Notes: generated by a model not told the origin, from the letters alone. 64,000 bases of DNA from Actinoalloteichus fjordicus (GCF_001941625.1 NZ_CP016076.1:2046001-2110000); one strand, 5' to 3'. Counted from the stretch's first letter, positions 20,430 through 28,076 are shown. A program made the numbers and translations.

Positions 20430-21200
20430 ATGACGTTCCCCGTTCTCGAAGGAAAGACCGCGATCGTCACCGGCGCTGCGAAGGGCATGGGCGCCGCGAC
20501 GGCGCTGCTGTTCGCCGAGGCGAAGGCGAAGGTGGTCGTCGCCGACCTCGACGAGGAACTGGGGCGGCGGACCGTCAGCGAGATCGAGGCCGCGGGCGGC
20601 ACCGCGTTCTTCCATCGGGTGGACATCTCCTCGGCCGCCGACGTCGAAGCGTTGGTGGCCGCGACGGTCGACCGCTTCGGCAGGTTGGACGTCGCGATCA
20701 ACAACGCCGCGTTGACGCCGGACGACCGGCCGATCAACGACCTCGACGAGGCCTACTGGGATCGGCTGATCGCGGTCGACCTGAAGGGCACCGCGTTGTG
20801 CCTGAAGTACGAGATCCGCCAACTGCTCGCCCAGGGCGGCGGCGGCTCGATCGTCAACATCTCCTCGGTCAGCGGCTTCCGTCCGCAGCCGAACAACGCC
20901 GCCTACGTCGCCGCCAAGCACGGGGTCGTCGGCCTCACCAAGGTCGCGGCGATGGAGAACGGCAGCCAGGGCATCAGGGTGAACTCGGTGGCGCCCGGCG
21001 CCATCGACACGCCGATGCTGCGGGGCGCCCTGGAGCAGTTCGGCTTCGACGAGCACGAGTACGCCGCCCAGCTGAGCCTGCTGGAGCGGTTCGGCGAGGC
21101 CAGGGAGATCGCTCAGGCGAGCCTGTGGCTGGCCTCCGACCTCTCCTCGTACGTCACCGGCACGACCCTCCACGTGGACGCGGGGTACACGAGCCGCTGA
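20430..21200 (+). CDS. Short-chain dehydrogenase/reductase (SDR)
   Basis: The 256-residue protein is a classical SDR. The nucleotide-binding motif is TGAAKGMG near residue 14, followed by VVADLDEE, which suggests NAD(H) preference because an Asp ends the second strand. NNAA follows near 92, the catalytic Ser is in IVNISSVSG and the Tyr/Lys pair in AAYVAAKHG. The C-terminal segment SSYVTGTTLHVDAGYTSR is typical. The substrate is unknown. The ATG at 20430 starts MTFPVLEGKTAIVTG. It is probably a single-gene unit after the rbfA terminator. Confidence 0.92.
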   Translation: MTFPVLEGKTAIVTGAAKGMGAATALLFAEAKAKVVVADLDEELGRRTVSEIEAAGGTAFFHRVDISSAADVEALVAATVDRFGRLDVAINNAALTPDDRPINDLDEAYWDRLIAVDLKGTALCLKYEIRQLLAQGGGGSIVNISSVSGFRPQPNNAAYVAAKHGVVGLTKVAAMENGSQGIRVNSVAPGAIDTPMLRGALEQFGFDEHEYAAQLSLLERFGEAREIAQASLWLASDLSSYVTGTTLHVDAGYTSR

Positions 21201-21766
21201 GGCGGTCGCGACGTTCGGCAGTCGGCTTGCCGCTCCCCGCCCGCACCGGTCGCTGACGACCGGAGGCGCTCGGGTGTGCCCTGTCGCTGCGCCCCGGCGG
21301 CCTGCCCTACCGCCTCTGCGCGGGTCCTTCCACTTCCCGGGCCGCTGAGCTGTCACTTCTGGTACCTCAACTTGTCCTCCTTGTGTCGTCGCCCTGTCTC
21401 GTCGTCCTGCCTCTCCGCTTCACGGTTCGATGGTCTCGCGGCTTCCCCGTCGAGCGGTCGTCTTCACCGGGTGCTGCCAGAGCCGACGGCCGCCGCCCCC
21501 GCCGCCGGGAGACACCCGCTCTTTCGGGCCTTCGCTCGTCCGGCGGGTGTCGACCGCGAACGCTGCGCCCTCGGGCCGTCGAATCCCCCTGCCCCGTGAT
21601 CGCCCGCGATCGAATCCGGGCGGTTGCGCGGGGCGATGCCCGACGACGGCCCCCCACCCCGCGAGACGGCCCGACCGCGGGCCTCGGCGATGTCCGGGGC
21701 CGCATCTAGGGTGTGCTGGGCCGCCACGCGGCCCGCCGGTCGTCGTCTGTCAGCCGTGAGGTGGTC
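21201..21766. other. Intergenic region upstream of the MATE exporter gene
   Basis: About 566 nt with no supported gene. Overlapping short frames on both strands lack Shine-Dalgarno sequences and recognisable products. The stretch from 21276 to 21480 is pyrimidine-rich on the plus strand. I see no RNA gene or repeat. Confidence 0.4.
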
Positions 21767-23098
21767 GTGTCCGAGGCTGTTCCAGAACCGTCGCAGGCAG
21801 CGGAACGCGTCCGGCCGAAGGAGTTCCTCCGGCTGGCGGTGCCCGCGCTGGGCGTGCTCGCCGCCGAGCCGCTGTATCTGCTGGTGGACACGGCTGTCGT
21901 CGGCCATCTGGGGGCGGTGCCGCTGGCCGGACTGGCCGTCGGCGGCGTGGTGCTCGCCCAGATCTCGACCCAGCTGACCTTCCTCTCCTACGGCACGACG
22001 GCCAGGGCCGCCCGCCTGCACGGTGCGGGCCGACGCGGGGAGGCCGTCGCCGAGGGCGTGCAGGCCACCTGGCTGGCCCTGGCGGTCGGGACGGTGCTGC
22101 TCGTCCTCGGGCAGCTGTTGGCCGGGCCGATCGCCCGAGCATTGGCCGGACCAGGGGAGATCGCCGACGCGGCGACGTCCTGGCTGCGCATCGCGTTGTT
22201 CGGGGCGCCGCTCATCCTCGTCACGATGGCGGGCAACGGCTGGATGCGCGGGGTGCAGGACACCATGCGCCCGTTGCGTTACGTGCTGATCGGCAACGGC
22301 ATCTCCGCCGTGCTCTGCCCGATCATGGTGCACGGCCTCGGCTGGGGCCTGGAGGGCTCGGCCATCGCCAACGTCGTGGCCCAGTCGCTGTCGGCGCTGC
22401 TGTTCTTCCGATCGCTGCTCATCGAGAAGGTCGCGCTGCGTCCGGTGCCCGCGCGGATGATCGCCCAGCTCAAGCTGGGGCGGGATCTGGTGCTGCGCAG
22501 CCTCGCGTTCCAGGCCTGTTTCGTCTCGGCCGCCGCCGTCGCGGCCCGTCACTCGGTGGGCGCGGCGGGCGCGCACCAGATCGTCCTCCAGCTCTGGACC
22601 TTCCTGTCGTTGGTCCTGGACTCGCTGGCCATCGCGGCGCAGGCGTTGGTGGGCGCGGCGCTCGGTCGGGGCGACCGCAGCCAGGCGCGCGGGCTGGCGT
22701 GGCAGGTCGCCCGCTACGGGCTGTTGTTCGGGCTGGCGTTGGGCGTGCTGTTCGCCTCGGTGTCCGACGTGCTGCCTCGGGTCTTCACCCCCGACGCGGT
22801 GGTGCTGGCGGAGGTGCCCGCCGCCTGGTGGTTCTTCGTGGCGCTCCAGCCGATCGCCGGGGTGGTGTTCGCGCTCGACGGCGTGCTGCTCGGTGCGGGC
22901 GACGCGGCGTTCCTGCGCACTGCGACCCTGTTGGCGGCGGTCGTCGGCTTCCTGCCGTTGATCTACCTGTCGATGTTCTACGGCTGGGGTCTGGCGGGCA
23001 TCTGGACCGGCCTGGCCGCGTTCATGGTGCTTCGCCTGCTAGCGGTGCTGCTGCGCACCCGGTCCGGGAACTGGGCCGTGGTCGGGGCGGTGCGGTAG
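21767..23098 (+). CDS. dinF: MATE family efflux transporter, DinF type
   Basis: A 443-residue polytopic membrane protein with about 12 helices, coupling efflux of organic cations or toxic compounds to an ion gradient. Family features are FLRLAVPALGVLAAEPLYLL at the N-terminus, DTAVVGHLGAVPLAGLAVGG in helix 2 and GNGWMRGVQDTMRPL midway. The second half repeats the bundle with LDSLAIAAQALVGAALGRGD. Its place downstream of rbfA matches dinF (Rv2836c) in M. tuberculosis. GTG codons at 21761 and 21767 are both possible starts; GAGG precedes them. Confidence 0.92.
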   Translation: MSEAVPEPSQAAERVRPKEFLRLAVPALGVLAAEPLYLLVDTAVVGHLGAVPLAGLAVGGVVLAQISTQLTFLSYGTTARAARLHGAGRRGEAVAEGVQATWLALAVGTVLLVLGQLLAGPIARALAGPGEIADAATSWLRIALFGAPLILVTMAGNGWMRGVQDTMRPLRYVLIGNGISAVLCPIMVHGLGWGLEGSAIANVVAQSLSALLFFRSLLIEKVALRPVPARMIAQLKLGRDLVLRSLAFQACFVSAAAVAARHSVGAAGAHQIVLQLWTFLSLVLDSLAIAAQALVGAALGRGDRSQARGLAWQVARYGLLFGLALGVLFASVSDVLPRVFTPDAVVLAEVPAAWWFFVALQPIAGVVFALDGVLLGAGDAAFLRTATLLAAVVGFLPLIYLSMFYGWGLAGIWTGLAAFMVLRLLAVLLRTRSGNWAVVGAVR

Positions 23099-23131
23099 TC
23101 GACCTCGTCCCTGGCGAGAACGGACTGCGTG

Positions 23132-23164
23132 CGCAGGATGCCGATCTCCGATCGGCATCCTGCG
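23132..23164. terminator. Bidirectional terminator between convergent genes
   Basis: Perfect 15-bp stem CGCAGGATGCCGATC at 23132-23146 with its complement at 23150-23164 and a 3-nt loop TCC. It lies between the stop of the MATE gene (23098) and the stop of the minus-strand secreted-protein gene (23186) and serves both. Confidence 0.85.
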
Positions 23165-23185
23165 TTGCACACTGTTCGACGATCG

Positions 23186-23662
23186 TCAGCAGCCCTGCCT
23201 GCCGCTGCTGATCTGTTGGCGGAGGCCGCCCCATTCGATGTAGCCGACGGCGGCCACACAACGGTTGGCCGTGCCGGTGACCCCCCGAGGTCCTGCGTAG
23301 TAGGCGAAGTCGCCCAGGTCCGCGCTGGACGAGGTGTCGATCGTGCAGGGCAGGCCTTCGCCGCTGCTCTCGACACAACGGTAGGCCCGCACGTAGGTCG
23401 GCGCCGCCACTCCGTAGGACGCGCCCCGGTGGTAGAAGCAGGCGCTGTTGGTTCCGCCGTTGGAGCTGTTGTAGAAGATCGCCAACTCGCCGACGCCGCT
23501 ACTCAAGGTTCGGCTGTAGCTGACGGTTCCGGAACACGACACCGCTGAGGTTCCCGGATCTTCGCCTGCCGGGCTCGCCGCTGCCGCAGTGAAGCCGCCC
23601 ATGGTGAGCAGGAAGCCCACCACAGCCAGCATCGAACACACTGATCGCACGATTCTCTGCAT
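23186..23662 (-). CDS. Secreted protein resembling spore-associated protein A (SapA)
   Basis: The 158-residue product has a Sec signal peptide: basic MQRIVRSV, hydrophobic core MLAVVGFLLTMGGFTAAAA, with likely cleavage near residue 28. The mature domain carries GELAIFYNSSNGGTNSACFY and DLGDFAYYAGPRGVTGTANR, then GYIEWGG. This layout resembles the spore-associated protein A family of Streptomyces: a small beta-rich extracellular domain with disulfide cysteines and a conserved YAGPV/YAGPR plus WGG ending. The ATG at 23662 follows AGGGGGAA. A role in spore or aerial-hypha surfaces is inferred from family only. Confidence 0.75.
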   Translation of the reverse strand: MQRIVRSVCSMLAVVGFLLTMGGFTAAAASPAGEDPGTSAVSCSGTVSYSRTLSSGVGELAIFYNSSNGGTNSACFYHRGASYGVAAPTYVRAYRCVESSGEGLPCTIDTSSSADLGDFAYYAGPRGVTGTANRCVAAVGYIEWGGLRQQISSGRQGC

Positions 23663-23946
23663 TTCCCCCTCGATCCTCTGATTCGCCACGCAGCGATCTG
23701 GCGAGGCCCCCCGGCCTCGGCGCACAGACGTCGTGCGTTGCTGCGGTGCGGAACAGATCGTGCGCGCCGCTACATCTGAAGTAAACCCGGTTCGCGGGAA
23801 ATGGTCCGATCAGCGGTGTGCCTGCCTGCCGTGGCCGGGCCTGCGACTCGGCCGGACGGCCGCGTGCAGGCGGCACAGAACTCCCTCGACGCCGCGCTGC
23901 TGATCCGGCATCATGGCGTCGAGTACTCACAGTGAGGAGTCGTGCG
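23663..23946. other. Divergent intergenic region
   Basis: Divergent promoter space between the SapA-like gene and the toxin gene, 284 nt. An in-frame GTG at 23932 upstream of the toxin start is a possible alternative start. Nothing else is seen. Confidence 0.4.
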
Positions 23947-24726
23947 TTGTCCGTGACGGAGGTGGTGGAGCAGTTGCGGCGGGCGCATGCCTTGTTGGTG
24001 GTGGCCAGGGAGGCGGCGGTGGTGGCGGAGTTCGCGATCGGCGAGGGTGGGGAGATCTTCGACGAGGGAACCGCAGGCTCGGTCTGGCCGCAGGTCCAGG
24101 AGATGCGCAGGCTGCGGCGGGAGGCAGGAGAGGACGTGCGGCTGGCACACGCGGCGATGGTGGCGGCGCAGGAGATCATCGACGAGTACTGCTTCGCCAT
24201 CGCGGGGCACGGGGTTGACGGGGCGGCGGTGTTCGGGTCGGTGAGTGGATCGGGGCCGAGCGTTGACGAGGAGGTGCCTGCCCCTGCTGCCGATACCAGG
24301 CCGCCTGGCCGAGACACGGCCGCGCAACGGGAAGCGGAAGCGGACTGGATCGCTGACCGGGAACGCGCAGGCGTGGTGATCAACCCGAAGAACGTCACTC
24401 GGATCGCCAGGCTGCCGGACGGTCGGATTGTCTGGGTGGAAGGGCGAAATAAGAAGGGCGGCCAGGAGCATATTCTGGATGATGACCGTGTGGGTCATTT
24501 CCGCCGCGTAGGCGTGCCAAGAGAGCGCGTAATTCCGTTGGTCTTTGCTGCCCTCGAGGGCGGAACGGTGGTCGGGTATAGTGGAAAAGATCGGCCGGTG
24601 TATGAAGTGGTGTTTGATGGAGAGGTGCGACGTGTGGCTATCACTGTCACACGTGATGGGTTGATTGTAGGTGCGCATCCAATCTCTCTTAAGCGAAAAT
24701 TGCGACCACGTCTTCATAGGAGTTAA
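23947..24726 (+). CDS. Putative polymorphic toxin with C-terminal nuclease-like domain
   Basis: The 259-residue protein has a helical N-terminal module (residues ~1-80: VEQLRRAHALLVVAREAAVV and VRLAHAAMVAAQEIIDEYC). A Pro/Ala linker follows, then a compact C-terminal domain from about 125. That domain has ARLPDGRIVWVEGRNKKGG, EHILDDDRVGHFRRVG and VYEVVFDGEVRRVAITVTRD, ending IVGAHPIS. This His-containing start with a three-strand ending resembles BECR-fold (Barnase-EndoU-ColicinE5/RelE) toxin RNases; that is inference. There is no signal peptide or WXG motif, so the export route is unclear. The TTG at 23947 follows AGGAG by 7 nt. Codon use turns AT-richer near the 3' end. The stop lies 1 nt before the next gene. 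Confidence 0.65.
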   Translation: MSVTEVVEQLRRAHALLVVAREAAVVAEFAIGEGGEIFDEGTAGSVWPQVQEMRRLRREAGEDVRLAHAAMVAAQEIIDEYCFAIAGHGVDGAAVFGSVSGSGPSVDEEVPAPAADTRPPGRDTAAQREAEADWIADRERAGVVINPKNVTRIARLPDGRIVWVEGRNKKGGQEHILDDDRVGHFRRVGVPRERVIPLVFAALEGGTVVGYSGKDRPVYEVVFDGEVRRVAITVTRDGLIVGAHPISLKRKLRPRLHRS

Positions 24727-24727
24727 T

Positions 24728-25075
24728 TTGTCTCGATCTGTTGTTGTGTCCTTCCTTGTCGGCTGGCAAGAAGATCCTTTTTATTACGATTGGGATGATC
24801 CTGAGGAGTACAACCACTCGATCGAGGAGGCTGCAAAGGATCTGCAGCTTTCTGCTGACCTGGTTGCCCAGATCACGATCTGGGACGATGAATACCAGGC
24901 TACATACAAACCTGACGATTATCGAAACTCGGGCTTCCCGAGCGTGGAACTTGAGGAGGCGTGGCGGGAGCGCGGGAAGGTGTTGGCTGAGCGGATCAAG
25001 CGGGAGTCCCCCGTGGTGAAGAGCGTGGATTATCGGGCCGAGGGTCTGCACCCTAAGGGGTGGTGTGTGTTCTGA
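24728..25075 (+). CDS. Putative immunity protein, copy 1
   Basis: The 115-residue acidic protein starts at TTG 24728 with AGGAG at 24718-24722, overlapping the toxin stop, so the two are translationally coupled. It has VGWQEDPFYYDWDDPEEYNH at the N-terminus, LQLSADLVAQITIWDDEYQ in the middle and EAWRERGKVLAERIKRESPV near the end, finishing with WCVF. Three close paralogues follow in tandem. High acidity, small size and position after a toxin fit an immunity protein that neutralises the toxin in the cytoplasm. No named family is recognised. GC content is clearly lower than in the backbone. Confidence 0.72.
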   Translation: MSRSVVVSFLVGWQEDPFYYDWDDPEEYNHSIEEAAKDLQLSADLVAQITIWDDEYQATYKPDDYRNSGFPSVELEEAWRERGKVLAERIKRESPVVKSVDYRAEGLHPKGWCVF

Positions 25076-25149
25076 TCGACAGGGGTTCGGGTTGGCCTGC
25101 TTGGCGCTCACTCCTGTAGCTGAACCTGGCGCAACTTTTGGGGAGTTAG

Positions 25150-25503
25150 ATGGAGCGTTCGGTTGAGGTGGGATTGTTGCTGGGATGGCAGGAGGACCCG
25201 TTCTATTACGAATTGAATGATCCTGAAGACTACAATCACTCGATTGAGGCGGCGACAGAAGAGTTGCGTCTGCCTGCCTCCTTGGTTTCCGAGATCATAG
25301 CGTGGGATGCCGAATATCAGGCGACTTATGATCCCGATGGTTACGTGTGGTCGAAGTCCGGGTTCGATTCACCGGAGATCGAGGACGCGTGGCGGGAGCG
25401 GGGCAGGGTGTTGGCTGAGCGGATCAAGCGGGAGTCGCCGGTGGTGGCGAGTGTGGATTATCGTGCTAATGGGGTTATTCCGCCGCGTACATGCGTATTC
25501 TGA
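25150..25503 (+). CDS. Putative immunity protein, copy 2
   Basis: A 117-residue paralogue of the preceding gene: MERSVEVGLLLGWQEDPFYY at the start, IEAATEELRLPASLVSEII in the middle, WSKSGFDSPEIEDAWRERG and RVLAERIKRESPVVASVDYR near the end, finishing RTCVF. It starts at ATG 25150, a few nt after a GGGGAG Shine-Dalgarno sequence. The 75-nt spacer before it is nearly repeated before copy 4, and its MERSV start is shared with copy 4, so copies 2 and 4 are sisters. The middle PDGYVWSKSGFDSPE segment is shared with copy 3 instead, which suggests gene conversion. Confidence 0.7.
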   Translation: MERSVEVGLLLGWQEDPFYYELNDPEDYNHSIEAATEELRLPASLVSEIIAWDAEYQATYDPDGYVWSKSGFDSPEIEDAWRERGRVLAERIKRESPVVASVDYRANGVIPPRTCVF

Positions 25504-25557
25504 TGGGTGCGGAACTGCAGGGAACTCATTCGCATCCGCATTGCATTGGAGGCTGTA

Positions 25558-25911
25558 ATGTCTCGTTCTATTGTGGTGTCGTTGTTGGTCGGTTGGCAGG
25601 AGGATCCGTTCTACTATCACGGAGCTGATCCTGAGGAGTATGGTCATTCGATTGAGGAGGCGTCGGACGAGCTGAAATTGCCCACTGACCTCGTTGCCGA
25701 GATCAGGGATTGGGATGCTGAGTATCAGGCGACGTATGATCCTGATGGTTACGTGTGGTCGAAGTCGGGGTTTGATTCGCCGGAGCTTGAGGAGGCGTGG
25801 CGGGAGCGGGGGAAGGTGTTGGCTGAGCGGATCAAGCGGGAGTCGCCGGTGGTGGCGAGTGTGGATTATCGCGCCGAGGGTCTGCACCCTAAGGGGTGGT
25901 GTGTGTTCTGA
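25558..25911 (+). CDS. Putative immunity protein, copy 3
   Basis: A 117-residue paralogue, sister of copy 1: both start MSRS(V/I)VVS(F/L)LVGWQEDPFYY and end SVDYRAEGLHPKGWCVF, and the DNA after both stops is almost the same. The central part, DAEYQATYDPDGYVWSKSGF, matches copy 2, making the gene a mosaic. The ATG at 25558 is chosen by analogy with copy 1; an upstream in-frame GTG-region frame from about 25507 is not supported. Distance from the copy 1 start is 830 bp, the length of the duplicated unit. Confidence 0.7.
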   Translation: MSRSIVVSLLVGWQEDPFYYHGADPEEYGHSIEEASDELKLPTDLVAEIRDWDAEYQATYDPDGYVWSKSGFDSPELEEAWRERGKVLAERIKRESPVVASVDYRAEGLHPKGWCVF

Positions 25912-25985
25912 TCGACAGTCGTTCGGGTTGAGCTGTTTGGCGCTCGCCCCTGTAGCTGAAGCTGGCGCGACTGTTGGGGAGTTAG

Positions 25986-26336
25986 ATGGAGCGTTCGGTT
26001 GTGGTGGACTTGTTGGCAGGCTGGGATATGGGTCCGTTTTACTATCATGTGGAGGATGATCCCGGCGGGTTTGATTATTCGGTCGAGCAGGCTGGCGAGT
26101 TCCTGAGGCTGCCGGCCGAGTTGATTCGAGAGCTGAAGTCGTGGGATGACGAACTTCAGGCAACGTATGACGAGGACGGCGACGGGGAGTCCGAATTTCC
26201 GAGTGCAGAGCTTGAGGAGGCGTGGCGGGAGCGAGGCAAGGTCCTGGCTGCTCGGATCAAGCAGGAGTCGCCGGTGGTAGCGCGCGTGAATTATTGGGCT
26301 AACGGTGAGATTCCCGACGGAATTTATATCTACTGA
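25986..26336 (+). CDS. Putative immunity protein, copy 4
   Basis: The 116-residue, most divergent paralogue: MERSVVVDLLAGWDMGPFYY at the start, then FDYSVEQAGEFLRLPAELI, EAWRERGKVLAARIKQESPV and an altered ending DGIYIY in place of WCVF. Family spacing and the conserved Trp, Arg and Glu residues remain, so it is probably functional but may recognise a different toxin variant. ATG 25986 follows TTGGGGAGTTAG as in copy 2. It ends the array; no second toxin gene follows it. Confidence 0.68.
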   Translation: MERSVVVDLLAGWDMGPFYYHVEDDPGGFDYSVEQAGEFLRLPAELIRELKSWDDELQATYDEDGDGESEFPSAELEEAWRERGKVLAARIKQESPVVARVNYWANGEIPDGIYIY

Positions 26337-26468
26337 CTGAGTGTGGTTTAACGGCTCTTCTCGGCTGTGGTGGCTGCCGGACGAGCTTGGACTCACCGCC
26401 GTCGACCTTTCGTGTTGGTGTGTGCTCCCGCCGCGATGTGTGCGGCGGGGGAACACGGGCGTCCGGTC

Positions 26469-26687
26469 TCAGCGGAGCCGGTCGGTCTTGATCGAGGTCA
26501 GGAAGCTGTTGAACCGGGTGCGGTCGAATGCCAGCGTGCCGCCGTCCCGGTTCTTGGTGTCTCGGATTCCGACCAGACGTTGACCTTGGCCGATCTCGAC
26601 GCAGCCGCCGTTGGACGCACTGCGAGTGCTCTTGCGCCAGCCGCCGAACCTGTCTTCCGTGATTGCGCGACTCCGTCCCTTACTCGT
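26469..26687 (-). pseudogene. Decayed DUF397 gene lacking a start codon
   Basis: The minus-strand frame reads GGWRKSTRSASNGGCVEIG, then LVGIRDTKNRDGGTLAFDR and ends FLTSIKTDRLR, a complete DUF397 domain closely matching the intact copy at 26915-27124. Upstream, the frame runs back only to a TGA and contains no ATG, GTG, TTG or CTG. The first codon after that TGA is ACG at 26685-26687, which would be one base from ATG and would give a plausible MSKGRSR start. I read it as a silenced copy. Confidence 0.65.
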
Positions 26688-26865
26688 TCAGCAGGTCTGT
26701 TGATTCGTCAATGGCCAGAGCCGGTTCTTCCATGCTGTCAGCTGCCGGCAGTGAGCGTCGGCCTGTGTGCCGGATTGAGTCCGCAGCTCAGCTCTAGGCC
26801 GATGACCGGCTCTTCGGTGCTGCACGTCGACGGCGGTGACGAGGTGTGGTGGTGCGCTGGTTGGC

Positions 26866-26902
26866 GTGTGCTCCCGCCGCGATGCGTGCGGCGGGAGCAC
26901 AC
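26866..26902 (-). terminator. Terminator of the regulator-DUF397 operon
   Basis: Perfect 15-bp stem GTGTGCTCCCGCCGC at 26866-26880 with its complement at 26888-26902 and a 7-nt loop. It lies 12 nt beyond the DUF397 stop. A damaged copy of it lies at 26420-26455. Confidence 0.8.
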
Positions 26903-26914
26903 GGGCGACCGGTT

Positions 26915-27124
26915 TCAGCGGAGCTGATCGGTCTTGATCGAGGTCAGGAAGCTGTCGAAGGCGGGGCGGTCGACGACGAGCGTGCCACCGCCCCGGTTCT
27001 TCGTGTCCCGGATTCCGACGATACCGGGTGCATCGCCGATCTCGACACAGCCTCCGTTTGAGTGGCTTGCCGTGGCTTTGTGCCAGCCTCCCAGCTGGCC
27101 AACATCATTTGGTGTCATTGCCAC
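26915..27124 (-). CDS. DUF397 domain protein
   Basis: The 69-residue protein is essentially one DUF397 domain: GGWHKATASHSNGGCVEIG, then VGIRDTKNRGGGTLVVDRP and FDSFLTSIKTDQLR. DUF397 proteins in streptomycetes and relatives are encoded beside XRE/DUF5753 regulators and behave as their small partners, often described as a toxin-antitoxin-like or developmental regulatory pair. The start overlaps the end of the upstream regulator gene by 20 nt, so expression is coupled. An alternative start is the third codon, also ATG. Confidence 0.88.
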   Translation of the reverse strand: MAMTPNDVGQLGGWHKATASHSNGGCVEIGDAPGIVGIRDTKNRGGGTLVVDRPAFDSFLTSIKTDQLR

Positions 27125-28046
27125 ACTCCACCCTGTACCTCTCTATGACGGCCATCGACTCGCCCGCTGTCAGGGCGATGGCCTCGACCTTACCTACCGC
27201 GTCGAAATAGATTTCCGTGTCTTCTCGACGATCCAACCACGTGCCGGTCCGCAGTCGTTCCAGGTAGACGATCGGATCCATCGATTCAAATTCTAGGATC
27301 GTAAAAGGACCTGCCATGCCGAAGTATGCGCCGACGCGGTCTGGGATCACTCGGATGGTTATGTTCGGTCGCTTCGTCGCATCTATCAGGTAGTCGAGCT
27401 GCTCGCGGAGCGTGGCTGGACCGCCGACGGGGCGTCGGAGCGCGTTTTCTTCCAGGTACAGCGCATACGGTGTTGCGGTTCGCCGCCGTTCCAGAACGGA
27501 TCGTCGGGACAGCCTGACCTGGATCAGTTCGTCTACATTATGTGCGTCGTCGTCAATCTCGATCAGAGAGCGCGCGGTTTCTTCGGTCTGTAGGAGACCG
27601 GGGATAAATCCGCCCACATCGGTGATCTGAGTCGCTTCGCGTTCGTAGCCCATCAGAGTGGTCAGTTGTTCCGGGTTCGCGGCCCCGGGAGTCCATGGCG
27701 AGATGCCGAGGCGTGTGAAGTCTTCCAGCCACTGGTACAGGCGGTCGTTTCCGACTCCGATCGCGGCGGCTACTTCTTTGAGCAGTTCCTCTGTGAAGAG
27801 GATTTCACCGCGTTCCAGCCGCGTGACATAGGTCGGGTTCTTGGGCTTGTTCAACCGCCGCGCCAGCTCGCGAATGCCGATGCCTGCGGTGTCGCGTGCC
27901 CGCTGGATCGTCCTGCCGAGCGTCCGCGCCTGCGGACTGCGGAGGTTCGTCACGGGCACAGGGTACGCGGCTCCCTCAGCCGTGGAGGTCTTCCGGGACC
28001 CTCGAGGCTTTACCCCCATCGGGCGATTGACTAACTGTTTTGACAC
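27105..28046 (-). CDS. XRE family transcriptional regulator with DUF5753 domain
   Basis: The 313-residue protein has an N-terminal Cro/CI helix-turn-helix (residues ~35-90: RTIQRARDTAGIGIRELARR and NPTYVTRLERGEILFTEEL). A DUF5753 sensor-like domain from about 110 to the end carries IPGLLQTEETARSLIE and FGMAGPFTILEF. WhiJ-like regulators of actinomycete development share this design. The GTG at 28046 sits inside a large inverted repeat; an ATG at 28019 is the alternative. Neither has a Shine-Dalgarno sequence, so the mRNA may be leaderless. It is coupled to the downstream DUF397 gene and divergent from the zinc-ribbon/RNase H operon. Confidence 0.88.
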   Translation of the reverse strand: MSKQLVNRPMGVKPRGSRKTSTAEGAAYPVPVTNLRSPQARTLGRTIQRARDTAGIGIRELARRLNKPKNPTYVTRLERGEILFTEELLKEVAAAIGVGNDRLYQWLEDFTRLGISPWTPGAANPEQLTTLMGYEREATQITDVGGFIPGLLQTEETARSLIEIDDDAHNVDELIQVRLSRRSVLERRRTATPYALYLEENALRRPVGGPATLREQLDYLIDATKRPNITIRVIPDRVGAYFGMAGPFTILEFESMDPIVYLERLRTGTWLDRREDTEIYFDAVGKVEAIALTAGESMAVIERYRVECGNDTK

Positions 28047-28076
28047 GGCAACAGTGTAGCTAGTGTCGCAAAACAG
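28035..28076. promoter_or_regulatory. Candidate autoregulatory operator over the regulator start
   Basis: Imperfect inverted repeat: CTGTTTTGACAC at 28035-28046 against GTGTCGCAAAACAG at 28063-28076, matching except for a 2-nt GC insertion, with a 16-nt spacer. The left arm covers the start codon of the XRE gene and the site lies between the two divergent units, so binding could control both. Confidence 0.5.

Larger units (their letters stand above)
24728..26336 (+). repeat. Tandem duplication of a two-gene immunity module (~830 bp unit)
   Basis: Starts of copies 1 and 3 are 830 bp apart and those of copies 2 and 4 are 836 bp apart. The intergenic spacer after copies 1 and 3 is nearly the same, including CCTGTAGCTGAA and GGGGAGTTAGATGGAGCG. 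The order is therefore A-B-A'-B', not four independent duplications. Confidence 0.75.
26420..27120. repeat. Duplicated DUF397-plus-terminator segment
   Basis: The segment 26420-26687 (terminator hairpin plus DUF397 body) aligns along its length with 26866-27120. Shared runs include GATCGGTCTTGATCGAGGTC-type sequence, the CGTGTCC/CGGATTCCGAC region and the hairpin arm CTCCCGCCGC. The copy farther from the regulator has lost both its start codon and perfect hairpin pairing. Confidence 0.65.

Noticed and set aside
26341-26927. Plus-strand short frames after the immunity array as a fifth immunity gene
   Set aside because: They lack the GWQEDPFYY and AWRERG signatures and lie antisense to the DUF397 copies.
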